A stretch of 64,000 nt of DNA, taken from contig NC_081185.1 of NCBI RefSeq assembly GCF_029867415.1, positions 119,267,987 through 119,331,986 on the forward strand, in the 5' to 3' direction. The notes under the pieces are model-generated. The model saw nothing but the letters and a program-made list of their open reading frames with translations, did no database searches and was not told the DNA's origin. The position numbers and the translations under genes were made by a program. Numbering within the stretch: position 1 is the first letter of the stretch; every line of letters begins with the position of its first letter. Below are positions 28,846-41,136 of the stretch, one piece after another. This DNA comes from Vicia villosa (taxonomy: Eukaryota; Streptophyta; Magnoliopsida; Fabales; Fabaceae).

Positions 28846-30248
28846 AGAAGAAGGACACCGTAGTGAATTATTGAACTATGACGATGTTAATGAGTTGGGT
28901 GCAAACTCGGAAATGGACACTATTATGTAGTAACGACAGTTTATGCTTAAATATGATTTTCAACTAATATTGACAAATTTAGGACTAGATCACCCTAAAT
29001 CTCTTGTTGGTAGTAGGTGGAATCATATAGATGAGATGAGCTTGTTTTGTTACCTTAATGGTATAAGATGTGATGAATACTAAGCCGTGGGAATAATCAC
29101 TCACTATGTTGTGTGAACTTATGAAGAGGTGAATATGTAAGAGTGCAACATGATGGACAAATGACTTAAGACGGGTAATCAGAGTCGCGCAGCGAAAGTG
29201 TGATGTGGAGTAGTGTTATGAGTACTATTCGCGGGAAGTAAGGAATTAATATGTCGGAAGCCTACGTAGAGAATATGTATTGATCTATATGTTGGATTTA
29301 GAATCTAGTGGATGTAAGGATGCCGTGCCGGAGGATTATAACTCTTTTGAATAATTGCCGAGATGATGAATATGTTATTACGGTTGTACGTAGTTAACGA
29401 GTATGTATTCGGCGAAATTAAAACAAAGAGTTGGTGCTATATGATATTGTAATAATTTTGTGCCGTTATTGAGGTGATATTGTAAATTCCAGATATAATG
29501 AGGAATTACACTCTATGAAGGACGAAGTTGATTTAATTCTTAGTAGAGAGCGTGACTCAGTTTGAGCTATTTTGTAAGTGACAGTATATTGAGGCTAATG
29601 AGTGTGATTGTAATTACTTGTGTGTGTACTCGTTCGGATGGTTAGGATGTCTTAATAGATGTAGTAACTCAGAAATCTATTTGATATAAATGATTGTGAT
29701 GAGTAATCAGAGTAGGGTGAAAAAAGCGGAATGTAAAGTGTTGGATAATTGATGGTGTGACTTAAGAGGAGTCAGATAATTGGAATTCAATGGTATGGGC
29801 GTATGAGTATTGAGTTTCTTGAAGGAAGCAGTTGGTGAAAAGTGTAAGTATTATTTTATCGCTCAGATGGAAGAGTGTGTCTAAGGTTGGTATGCTTGGT
29901 AGATGGAATGCATTACTGCATTGTTGATCAAGTGTGATCATACTATGGATTGTGTAATTGTATTACTCAGTTGTTGAGTGTATTGTATAGGTTGTACCCC
30001 AATGTTCTATTGTAGTTAACCTTTTGGAGATATAACGAGTGGTATACTTTTGAATGGTCAAATGCGACGTAAGAACTGGGATTTGAATGTATGAAACATG
30101 TTTTCTATTGGTAACATCAGATGCATTTTGATGATCGACTGATGAGAATGTTACTTATGAGCTAGAAAGATAGACGAATGACTCCTATCTGGAACTTTTC
30201 ACTGGAAGTATGTTTTCGAGGACGAAAACACTTTTAGTGGGGGAGAGT

Positions 30249-31766
30249 TGTAACACCCCATATTTTCTAATTTTAATTTAATCGAAAATTAAATTATTAT
30301 TTAGAATTATTTGGTATTTTGTTGAATTATTGGAGAATTATGGATTAAGGGCCATTGGGCCGGATGGTGAGATTAGTAGTATGGGGGTGCTAAGTGAGTA
30401 AGCAAATTTACTAATTATTTTATGGTTTCATAAAATAAAGGAAATAAGGAAAAAAAGAGTCAGAACGTGGAAAATGAGAAGTGGAAGAGAAGAGCTGAGG
30501 AACGTAAAGAGGAACCAAAGAGGAAGAGGACCAAAGATCAAGAATTTGGCTAAGGTAAGGGGGGACTCTTCCAATTATCATCTCTTATCGTGTTATGAAT
30601 GATAGGGCATGATTAGGGATATTGTTTGGGTCAATTTGATCATATGTCAGGGTCAGGTTTTGGGATAATTTTAATAGAAGTGAATAATTGATGAATACCT
30701 CTGTGAATTCTATATAGAATTGTATGTTAATTGATGTTTGTGTTGTGGGTATTGTATCAGTTGTTGTGTTGTTGTGTTCTTCCATGAACACTAAATCTGA
30801 ATTATGGGTTTCCAATAATTGTATAGAAAGTTAGGTTTTAATGTGTAAAACTGACATAGGATAATAGATTGATGAAATTGGATGAATACCATATGTTAAT
30901 GTGTGAAAAGATGGTGTTTTAAACCTAAATTCGTAGCCTGTTATGAGTGAAAACGAGTGGAAAACAGACTGGTGCGAAATTGCATATTTTTGGAGAAATA
31001 CTGGTGTTTTGCGTATGGAATTCTGGCATACGCGTATGGGATGAGGCCATACGCGTATGGGTCTGTTGATACTCGTATGGGAATTTTCAGTGTAAATTTA
31101 GTTCTGCTGATTTGCGTATGGGATGACTGATACGCGTATGGGTTTGGGTGATACGCGTATGGGAGGTGCCATACGCGTATGGGTTCTGTGTGTAAAAATT
31201 CTGTTTTGTGATTTTCTTCGAAAGTTCAATGATGCGTAACTTTTGATCCGTAACTCCGTTTTTAGTGCCGTTTCGAGTATGATGAACCTTATGAGATAAC
31301 CTATGAGTTTAAATGATAAAATGAGGTGTAGCTTTCAATTAATTTTGAATTATGAATTTATTGCTTGATGAATGATGTATTGTACATATATATGATGAGA
31401 TATGACAATACATGCTATGTTTTAAACATGATTCGTATGATGATTTTGTTTGATTGTGTAATGGAACTCATGATATATTTCATGTGATGATATGAGTATG
31501 ATGTGAATACTTTGTTCGTTTGATGGATGATATATTGTTGACATATGTGATGAGATGTGACAATATAAGACGTGTTGAAAACATGATTATGTGATGATTG
31601 TTGAGAATTGTACAATGATGATTGACTTGTTTTGGAAGATGTGAATACATGTTTATTCTTACTTTTGATGATGATGATTAGTGTAATACATGTATGTTCT
31701 GTAATGATGGTAATGATGATTGATTTGTGATGAATGATGTTAATGTATATATGAACATGCTTAATA

Positions 31767-31801
<35 letters not shown>

Positions 31802-32597
31802 ATGAGTATAGATGATGCTACTCATAGAATGGTGATGATGAAAGTATGTTATATATATATTTGCATGCATTCATAAACATTGATGAGGGCTGAATCCTAT
31901 ATGATGAGAGGATTCAGTGAAGGGCAGAATTCCCATTGTGTGGAATTTGTGCTGGCAGGGCCGTATCTGGATGATGATAGATCGGTCAGTGGATGATTTC
32001 CACTGGTGATGTTTGGTACCACATGCATAGAGTCAGTTGCATTCATATGCATGAATTTGATAACATGACTGAATGTATTTCCTTGTTATGTTTTGGTGTT
32101 ATGTGTTTGTGTAGTGATGGATAATCTGGATATAGATGAGTTGGGTGAATAATATAACTATTGATGTACTGTTATTTATAATGCAATAATATTTGTTAAT
32201 TGCGAATGAGACTCACCCTTACACTATATTTTTCAGATTGAGGATAGCGGCTCCGGCTCGGTGAGGATTAGCTCATGAGTCGATATGTTGTTTAGCGTCG
32301 GGTCATGCTCTGATAGGTGTAACACTGGGGGAAACGCTGTTTTAGAGTTTATGATAATAACTCATTTTTGTTTAATTTATTTGAGGATTAATACATCGAT
32401 GATGTGATGTAATTTGATGATGTTATTCCGCTGTGTCAACATGATATATTATGAAGTATGAGTTATAATGAAATGTTCCTTAGTGAATGCATGACATATG
32501 ACCGATGTTGTTTATTTTATTTATGAATTGTGACACTCTTGTGCATGTTACTCTGATTTATGTAATTAATTGCCGCGAGGTTTAGAAGGGTGTTACA
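30249..32597 (+). repeat. LTR-2, shared by both internal copies (2349 bp)
   Basis: Same TGTAACACC..GGTGTTACA ends as LTR-1. It serves as 3' LTR of copy 1 and 5' LTR of copy 2. Differs from the others by a handful of substitutions and by a longer (GAT)n (about 11 units at 31766-31800). Primer-binding site of copy 2 follows at 32602. Confidence 0.9.
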
Positions 32598-35500
32598 ATA
32601 GTGGTATCAGAGCCTGGTTGGTCCGTCCGGCCAATTGTTGAGTCAGTTGAGTTGCACGACAGTTGAATACTGTCGGCATATTATCCCTTGGTACGCGACA
32701 CGTGAGTGAATCACTGTTGGTACTTGGTTATTTGTTGCGAAAGTTGGTTTGAAACAAGTGGGGGAGAAGCTTCGCTTCTCGGTTATGTTTCAGTTATAAG
32801 ATGATTGATTCAGTAGGCTGTTGTTGGCAACAGTGCAAGCGTTGTTGGAGTTTGTTGTTTCCCGAATTGAAGGTGACTTGGAAATAGGACTTGGCTGGTA
32901 ATTTAGTTTGAGCATCTTGAGGGAGGATGATTATATGCAATTGATGATTATTTGTAGGAGAGGAAAATTAGAAGGTTGCAATGTATCAGCTCTGCTGAGG
33001 GGCTGCGAAGTTGTCAGTTGAATATCCTTGCAACTCAGAAGAAGTTCAGCTGCAAGTTGCAAGGAGGTTTGCGATCGTAAGGTTTCAGAAATCGCACTTC
33101 GGCGATGGGATGTGTTGCTCAAGTTATAAGAATGTTTGGAAGTGAAGAGATATGATAAGGGGCTGTTTGGAATGTGATCGATTTGAAGAGAATGAGTTTT
33201 GGAGTGAGATTTTCGTAAGCAAAACGCAGGAAAATTGTTGAATAGCTGCAGAACTTCGAAAATTCATAACTGGAGTTCTGGACATCCGATTTGAGTTCTG
33301 TTTGAATCATCGGAAAGCTAACAAGATGAACTTTGTTATAAAAATGGTTGCAGCAGCTGTAACATAATTAATTGTGTCAGAATGACATTGGAAAGAGGTG
33401 AAGTTACGGTTACTCTTGTTCTTAGAACTAGAATTATTGGTACTGCACGGGATGTCAGTGCCAGCGTTGGACGGATTGAAGGAATAATTAAAAGGTTGTT
33501 GAGAAGTAATTTTAAGAATTGAATATACCATTTGAAGAGTTTTGGGAATACCGTATAGAGCGTTGCTGCATGATGTCGATGTTTCATTTTGGATGACGTT
33601 GGAAAATTCATATCTTGAGTTCCGAGTGTCGGATTAATGTGCCGTTTGATACTACGAAGAGGAGGGATTATGTTATACTTTATGGGAGAGTCATAAATAC
33701 AGTAGGGTGACCCTATGAGGAGAGGTGCTGAAGTCGGTTATGGAAGCGTGAAACTTGTTGAATAAGAATGCCTATTGTCGGATTGTTTGAAACGAAGTTG
33801 AGTAGAATATGTTGTCGATGAATAAGTTGATGAGGTATTCGGTAATGAAGATGACTTGAGTACCGATGGATTTTAGTGAGAAGTGAATTAGTAGTAAAGA
33901 TGGAATAAACTTTAGAACTCTTGGAATCGTATTTGTGATGGCAAAGTAACGACAGGTATAAAAGAAGCATTGTAGAGAATTTCTAACATCTGTTGATGTG
34001 AGGAAGACTTTGTTGAGATTCCGAGTGGAATGATATTTGGACGTGAAGGATGTTATGGAATTTGAATTAAAACCACGAGTTATGAATGTTGTCTTGGTCT
34101 TGCAGGTTGATTGTATGGTTCAAGATTCGAAGTGTTTAGTGATCATAAGAGTTGGAGTACCTCTGTGATCAGAAAGGGCCTAATATGAGGCGACAGAGAT
34201 GATTAGAGTATATTTTTTTTGGATTATGAGTTTGGTTTGAATTACCATCCTAATAAGGAAAATGTTGTGCTATTATGTTGCGTAGGAAGTCTTTAAAAAT
34301 GTCGGTGTTAATGGTGAATGAGTTGGATTTAATTGGACAATTTTGAGACTTGAGTTGGTATGCGAATGCACTCCTAATAGTGTTAGATTGGGCATGCTAG
34401 GAGATGACTAGTGGTATTCTTGACGAGATTAGAGAAGGTCAGGAAGATGATGTTGAGTTGATTGATAGGTTGACTTTGAATTACCAAGGTAGAGGCGGTG
34501 AATTCAGAATCGACGAGAATAGTATAATGAGGTTGAGTGATTGGATTTGTGTTCATGATGTTTTGAGCTTCGACAGAATATTCTAGAAGAAGGACACCGT
34601 AGTGAATTATTGAACTATGACGATGTTAATGAGTTGGGTGCAAACTCGGAAATGGACACTATTATGTAGTAACGACAGTTTATGCTTAAATATGATTTTC
34701 AACTAATATTGACAAATTTAGGACTTGATCACCCTAAATCTCTTGTTGGTAGTAGGTGGAATCATATAGATGAGATGAGCTTGTTTTGTTACCTTAATGG
34801 TATAAGATGTGATGAATACTAAGCCGTGGGAATAATCACTCACTATGTTGTGTGAACTTATGAAGAGGTGAATATGTAAGAGTGCAACATGATGGACAAA
34901 TGACTTAAGACGGGTAATCAGAGTCGCGCAGCGAAAGTGTGATGTGGAGTAGTGTTATGAGTACTATTCGCGGGAAGTAAGGAATTAATATGTCGGAAGC
35001 CTACGTAGAGAATATGTATTGATCTATATGTTGGATTTAGAATCTAGTGGATGTAAGGATGCCGTGCCGGAGGATTATAACTCTTTTGAATAATTGCCGA
35101 GATGATGAATATGTTATTACGGTTGTACGTAGTTAACGAGTATGTATTCGGCGAAATTAAAACAAAGAGTTGGTGCTATATGATATTGTAATAATTTTGT
35201 GCCGTTATTGAGGTGATATTGTAAATTCCAGATATAATGAGGAATTACACTCTATGAAGGACGAAGTTGATTTAATTCTTAGTAGAGAGCGTGACTCAGT
35301 TTGAGCTATTTTGTAAGTGACAGTATATTGAGGCTAATGAGTGTGATTGTAATTACTTGTGTGTGTACTCGTTCGGATGGTTAGGATGTCTTAATAGATG
35401 TAGTAACTCAGAAATCTATTTGATATAAATGATTGTGATGAGTAATCAGAGTAGGGTGAAAAAAGCGGAATGTAAAGTGTTGGATAATTGATGGTGTGAC

Positions 35501-35987
35501 TTAAGAGGAGTCAGATAATTGGAATTCAATGGTATGGGCGTATGAGTATTGAGTTTCTTGAAGGAAGCAGTTGGTGAAAAGTGTAAGTATTATTTTATCG
35601 CTCAGATGGAAGAGTGTGTCTAAGGTTGGTATGCTTGGTAGATGGAATGCATTACTGCATTGTTGATCAAGTGTGATCATACTATGGATTGTGTAATTGT
35701 ATTACTCAGTTGTTGAGTGTATTGTATAGGTTGTACCCCAATGTTCTATTGTAGTTAACCTTTTGGAGATATAACGAGTGGTATACTTTTGAATGGTCAA
35801 ATGCGACGTAAGAACTGGGATTTGAATGTATGAAACATGTTTTCTATTGGTAACATCAGATGGATTTTGATGATCGACTGATGAGAATGTTACTTATGAG
35901 CTAGAAAGATAGACGAATGACTCCTATCTGGAACTTTTCACTGGAAGTATGTTTTCGAGGACGAAAACACTTTTAGTGGGGGAGAGT
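32598..35987 (+). mobile_element. Internal region 2 of the tandem element (3390 bp)
   Basis: Exactly the same length as internal region 1, with about a dozen substitutions and no indel seen by eye. Carries the same stops and frameshifts, the same RNase H/integrase relic (34057-34584), primer-binding site (32602-32619) and polypurine tract (35975-35986). No intact gene. Confidence 0.88.
34057..34584 (+). pseudogene. Decayed RNase H - integrase N-terminal segment, copy 2
   Basis: Same relic as at 28318-28845, including the 60-codon open piece at 34404-34586 with an identical product. Shares the disabling changes, so the decay precedes the duplication. Confidence 0.7.
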
Positions 35988-38149
35988 TGTAACACCCCAT
36001 ATTTTCTAATTTTAATTTAATCGAAAATTAAATTATTATTTAGAATTATTTGGTATTTTGTTGAATTATTGGAGAATTATGGATTAAGGGCCATTGGGCC
36101 GGATGGTGAGATTAGTAGTATGGGGGTGCTAAGTGAGTAAGCAAATTTACTAATTATTTTATGGTTTCATAAAATAAAGGAAATAAGGAAAAAAAGAGTC
36201 AGAACGTGGAAAATGAGAAGTGGAAGAGAAGAGCTGAGGAACGTAAAGAGGAACCAAAGAGGAAGAGGACCAAAGATCAAGAATTTGGCTAAGGTAATGG
36301 GGGACTCTTCCAATTATCATCTCTTATCGTGTTATGAATGATAGGGCATGATTAGGGATATTGTTTGGGTCAATTTGATCATATGTCAGGGTCAGGTTTT
36401 GGGATAATTTTAATAGAAGTGAATAATTGATGAATACCTCTGTGAATTCTATATAGAATTGTATGTTAATTGATGTTTGTGTTGTGGGTATTGTATCAGT
36501 TGTTGTGTTGTTGTGTTCTTCCATGAACACTGAATCTGAATTATGGGTTTCCAATAATTGTATAGAAAGTTAGGTTTTAATGTGTAAAACTGACATAGGA
36601 TAATAGATTGATGAAATTGGATGAATACCATATGTTAATGTGTGAAAAGATGGTGTTTTAAACCTAAATTCGTAGCCTGTTATGAGTGAAAACGAGTGGA
36701 AAACAGACTGGTGCGAAATTGCATATTTTTGGAGAAATACTGGTGTTTTGCGTATGGAATTCTGGCATACGCGTATGGGATGAGGCCATACGCGTATGGG
36801 TCTGTTGATACTCGTATGGGAATTTTCAGTGTAAATTTAGTTCTGCTGATTTGCGTATGGGATGACTGATACGCGTATGGGTTTGGGTGATACGCGTATG
36901 GGAGGTGCCATACGCGTATGGGTTCTGTGTGTAAAAATTCTGTTTTGTGATTTTCTTTGAAAGTTCAATGATGCGTAACTTTTGATCCGTAACTCCGTTT
37001 TTAGTGCCGTTTCGAGTATGATGAACCTTATGAGATAACCTATGAGTTTAAATGATAAAATGAGGTGTAGCTTTCAATTAATTTTGAATTATGAATTTAT
37101 TGCTTGATGAATGATGTATTGTACATATATATGATGAGATATGACAATACATGCTATGTTTTAAACATGATTCGTATGATGATTTTGTTTGATTGTGTAA
37201 TGGAACTCATGATATATTTCATGTGATGATATGAGTATGATGTGAATACTTTGTTCGTTTGATGGATGATATATTGTTGACATATGTGATGAGATGTGAC
37301 AATATAAGACGTGTTGAAAACATGATTATGTGATGATTGTTGAGAATTGTACAATGATGATTGACTTGTTTTGGAAGATGTGAATACATGTATATTCTTA
37401 CTTTTGATGATGATGATTAGTGTAATACATGTATGTTCTGTAATGATGGTAATGATGATTGATTTGTGATGAATGATGTTAATGTATATATGAACATGCT
37501 TAATAATGATGATGATGATGATGATGATGATGAAATGAGTATAGATGATGCTACTCATAGAATGGTGATGATGAAAGTATGTTATATATATATATATATA
37601 TATATATATTTGCATGCATTCATAAACATTGATGAGGGCTGAATCCTATATGATGAGAGGATTCAGTGAAGGGCAAAATTCCCATTGTGTGGAATTTGTG
37701 CTGGCAGGGCCGTATCTGGATGATGATAGATCGGTCGGTGGATGATTTCCACTGGTGATGTTTGGTACCACATGCATAGAGTCAGTTGCATTCATATGCA
37801 TGAATTTGATAACATGACTGAATGTATTTCCTTGTTATGTTTTGGTGTTATGTGTTTGTGTAGTGATGGATAATCTGGATATAGATGAGTTGGGTGAATA
37901 ATATAACTATTGATGTACTGTTATTTATAATGCAATAATATTTGTTAATTGCGAATGAGACTCACCCTTACACTATATTTTTCAGATTGAGGATAGCGGC
38001 TCCGACTCGGTGAGGATTAGCTCATGAGTCAATATGTTGTTTAGCGTCGGGTCATGCTCTGATAGGTGTAACACTGGGGGAAACGCTGTTTTTGAGTTTA
38101 TGATAATAACTCATTTTTGTTTAATTTATTTGAGGATTAATACATCGAT
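35988..38149 (+). repeat. LTR-3, truncated at its 3' end (2162 bp)
   Basis: Starts TGTAACACC after the polypurine tract and follows the other LTRs up to AATACATCGAT, then turns into unrelated AT-rich DNA at 38150. The last about 197 bp, including the GGTGTTACA end, are missing. Its (TA)n near 37584-37609 is expanded relative to LTR-1 and LTR-2, and its (GAT)n is of intermediate length. Confidence 0.88.
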
Positions 38150-38692
38150 ATAACATGTAGATTTTTTTTTATTTCAAATCAATATAACACACACTTTTTA
38201 TATATAAAATACCAACATAAAAACCATAATCATAATTATAGTATAATTACATACATACTTGTTCATATATATTCATATCAATGTTTCATTCAAACGTTTA
38301 AACTTTTTTGTGAATAGATCATTTATACAAAACACTACATACATCATTAAGTACGCATATTCAGTCTTGCACCACATATTACACATAAAAAAAAAACATA
38401 TTAATACACAACTCTAAATTAAAGTGTCTTACATCACAAGTTTTATGTCATAACAAATATGTCGCTTCTTTTTTATTCTCTCTTAAGTGATAAATTTATC
38501 ATTTCAAAAGATTATATATAAATTTATCATATAAATGACAAAGTTAAGTGATAAATTTACATATAATCTTTTAAAATGATATTTTTGTAACTCAATTTTT
38601 TTATAGTTTTATAATTTTATAATTTGATATTTTAAGTTCCAAACTTTTTTTAACAATTTTATTAAAAAACATAAAATTACAAATGTGTTATC
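38150..38692. other. AT-rich spacer between the tandem array and the LINE
   Basis: No coding pattern or recognised repeat. A short repeat of AGTGATAAATTTA occurs at about 38482 and 38542. This is the sequence into which the LINE inserted. Confidence 0.5.
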
Positions 38693-38709
38693 ACAAAATT
38701 GCACATGGA
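38693..38709 (+). repeat. Target-site duplication of the LINE, left copy
   Basis: ACAAAATTGCACATGGA, repeated without mismatch at 44984-45000 after the poly(A) tail. Confidence 0.95.
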
Positions 38710-39066
38710 GTTTTTCATTCTTCTAAGTAATTTTTTTTTTTTTAGAAGTAGCGAATGGTTTCCACGGCGGTTCTTTGGCGGAGGGTGGACTGAGCCGCGT
38801 CGGTTCAGTCTAATCCGGTGGGTTTTCAAGGGGCTCTGTTAGGGTTAATACCCATTTCTTCAATTTCGGTTTAAACTCCTGGCCTTAGGGTCAGGGACCT
38901 TGTTGAGGAGGTGGATTGTTTTCCTTTGCAGGACTTTGGAAACACTATCGTTTTTTCTGTGTTTTTCTCTGCTTGCTGTGGTCGTTTTGCTTCTTGTGGC
39001 TGTTTTTCGTTTTGCTTCTTGTGGCTGTTTTTTTCTGGTTCTGCTGATTTCGTGGATCTTCTCCCT

Positions 39067-41136
39067 ATGGCGCATCGTGGGGGGTGGACAAGGGTTTCGT
39101 ACAACAGGCGGTTAGTGCCAAGATGGGATACGTTCCCGTTCGGAGGGCACAATCGAAAGGTTTCTGACAGAATTGGGGAGGTAACAACAATGTATGTGTC
39201 TGAGTTTCCGGATGTTACGTCGGCTAAGGATTTGTTTGAGCTCTTTGGGTGTTTCGGTAATGTGGTCGAAGTGGCGATTTCGCCGAGGAGGAATTCGTTT
39301 GGGAAGAGGTTTGGATTCGCGCGGTTTGTGGATGTTAGTGATGGGAGAATACTTGCGGTTCATCTGGATAATATCATCATTGCAGGTAAGAAAATTCATG
39401 TCAACCTGCCGAGATTTAAAAGGAATCATTTCAGGGGAGCCAGGCATTTAGGTGGTGATGTTAAGGGAGGCGTGGCCAATTCTCAGGCTGACATTGCAGG
39501 TGGTAGTAGGGGGCCTGCGAGTCTGCTCTCCGTTAGGAGGAATCTGTCTTACAGGGAGGTGGTGCGGTCAGGCCAAGCTGCTGGGGTACCAAAAGTGGAG
39601 GTTGATTATGCTCTGGTTTTTCAATCATCTGAGGAGCTTAGAGGAAGGCTAGGAAGAGCTTATGTGGGAAAAGTTTGTGTACCGGGTTCGGCGTATAGGA
39701 TACAAACTCATTTCGAAATGGAAGGTGTTTTCGCGATTAAAGTCTCCCCCTTGGGTGGAAATTCGTGCTTGTTGGAGGAATCCGAGGAAGGCTTCATCGA
39801 AGATTTGATTCGTGAAGGTGAGGATTGGTGGAAGGGATGGTTTACGGAAATTAAGAGATGGAAACCTGGTTTGGTGGAGCCAAATAGGGATGTTTGGATT
39901 AGAATCTATGGTATACCGCTGCACGCGTGGAGCCCCGACTTCTTTGTTGCTTTGGCTGAAAGTTGGGGAAGATTCATTTGTACCGATGAGGCAACTTCTA
40001 AAGGAGACGTATTCGATGTGGCTAGGATTTTTGTGAACATGCCCAATGCTTGTAAGGTACCGGATTCTGTTTCTGTCAAAATTGATGGTGAGGATTTCTT
40101 ACTGTATGTTAGGGAGGATATTCAGGGTCAATTCAGAAACTCGACCAAGTCTCAATTTGATAGGTCGATGACGAGCAGCTCTGAGTCGGGAGAGGGTTGG
40201 CTGGAGGATAACGACGACGTGGACGTTTGTTCTTCAGATAGCATTGAACAATTCTCGGAGAGACCCTCGGGGGACGATGAGGGCAGAGGCAAAGAGGAGG
40301 TTCCGTGTCATGTGGCTGTGGAGCAATCGTTTGAAGCAGGTAAGAACAAAGTTGGCGCGGTTACCTTGTCTGGCAGTAAGGAGAGGAACGCAAATCAGGA
40401 GCTGGGAGTGTTCGATTCAGCTCTAAATTGTATTAAATGCCCGATTCTGGTTTTAGCTGAAGGGAAGGCAGGTTCGGGAAATAGGGAGCAATCTGTGAAT
40501 TCTTTTTCGAGTAACTTCGATCAGATTATTGGCACCTCTGTTCTTGAGCCGGTTTCAAATGGAGGGAGGACAGGTCATGGGAAGGATAAATGTAGTATGG
40601 CTGGGCATTCTGGTAGCATAATTGTGGCAAAATTCGGTGAGGCTGCTGGTAATGCTTGCGGGCAGTCAGTGAGGCAGAATCATGTGGCAGATTCGTATGC
40701 TTCTTCTCAATCCAGGGTTGAGTGTACTCAGGCGTGTCATGGTGTAATTGCTGGAAAGAAAAAGGTGAGGTATAAGTTGGTTGATGATATAGGAGCTGGC
40801 TCCAACAGATGCACGACTGGTGGGAGGAAATTACAGTTTGATAAAAGAGGAAAAAATAAGGGCAATTCTGTTTTGGCGAGAAGTGGCGATAGCACAGGGA
40901 ATACTTCAGTATGCTATGGCAATCAAATGGAGGAATCGGACATATGTAGGAACAATGGGAGGCAATGGGAATTTCTTAAGAGGGACGTCGGGGACAAGTT
41001 ATGGGAGGCTATTGTGGCTTTGGGAGTTGTTGATGAGAAAGGTAGGAGCAATCTTGTGAGTAGGATTGAGGAGCTGGAAATAGAGCGTGAGGGACGATTG
41101 AGTTGCAGGAAGGAGCAAACCAACATGGGAAAATGA
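39067..41136 (+). CDS. LINE ORF1: RRM-containing RNA-binding protein, 689 aa
   Basis: Starts at the first in-frame ATG after a leader whose upstream frame is open but lacks an ATG. Residues about 41-117 are an RRM: RNP2 MYVSEF (42-47) and RNP1 KRFGFARF (80-87). A second region (about 220-340) with WKPGLVEPNRDVWIRIYGIP resembles the DUF4283-like domain of plant L1 ORF1 proteins. The C-terminal half is Ser/Gly/Asp-rich, low-complexity, with an acidic segment. The usual role is to bind LINE RNA and form the ribonucleoprotein. The frame is uninterrupted. Its TGA shares ATGA (41133-41136) with the ORF2 start. Confidence 0.9.
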   Translation: MAHRGGWTRVSYNRRLVPRWDTFPFGGHNRKVSDRIGEVTTMYVSEFPDVTSAKDLFELFGCFGNVVEVAISPRRNSFGKRFGFARFVDVSDGRILAVHLDNIIIAGKKIHVNLPRFKRNHFRGARHLGGDVKGGVANSQADIAGGSRGPASLLSVRRNLSYREVVRSGQAAGVPKVEVDYALVFQSSEELRGRLGRAYVGKVCVPGSAYRIQTHFEMEGVFAIKVSPLGGNSCLLEESEEGFIEDLIREGEDWWKGWFTEIKRWKPGLVEPNRDVWIRIYGIPLHAWSPDFFVALAESWGRFICTDEATSKGDVFDVARIFVNMPNACKVPDSVSVKIDGEDFLLYVREDIQGQFRNSTKSQFDRSMTSSSESGEGWLEDNDDVDVCSSDSIEQFSERPSGDDEGRGKEEVPCHVAVEQSFEAGKNKVGAVTLSGSKERNANQELGVFDSALNCIKCPILVLAEGKAGSGNREQSVNSFSSNFDQIIGTSVLEPVSNGGRTGHGKDKCSMAGHSGSIIVAKFGEAAGNACGQSVRQNHVADSYASSQSRVECTQACHGVIAGKKKVRYKLVDDIGAGSNRCTTGGRKLQFDKRGKNKGNSVLARSGDSTGNTSVCYGNQMEESDICRNNGRQWEFLKRDVGDKLWEAIVALGVVDEKGRSNLVSRIEELEIEREGRLSCRKEQTNMGK

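Larger units (their letters stand above)
26859..30248 (+). mobile_element. Internal region 1 of the tandem Tekay-type element, non-autonomous (3390 bp)
   Basis: Runs from the primer-binding site to a polypurine tract (AGTGGGGGAGAG, 30236-30247) next to LTR-2. It holds no intact gene. Only pieces of pol are readable: an RNase H region near 28378 (GSRFEVFSDHKS, DYEFGLNYHPNKENVV) and the start of integrase near 28676 (LDEIREGQEDDVELIDRL, GGEFRIDENSIMRLSDWICV). A C-terminal trace lies by the polypurine tract (FRGRKHF). Gag, protease and RT are not recognisable in the first 1.4 kb. The length is well under a normal chromovirus interior. An autonomous relative would have to supply proteins for any mobility. 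Confidence 0.85.

Noticed and set aside
24524..38149. CRISPR-like or satellite array
   Set aside because: The repeats are 5.7-kb LTR units with primer-binding sites and polypurine tracts, not short direct repeats with spacers.
38911..39066. Longer LINE ORF1 start
   Set aside because: The frame is open but begins with GTG; no ATG occurs before 39067, and this stretch is better read as leader.
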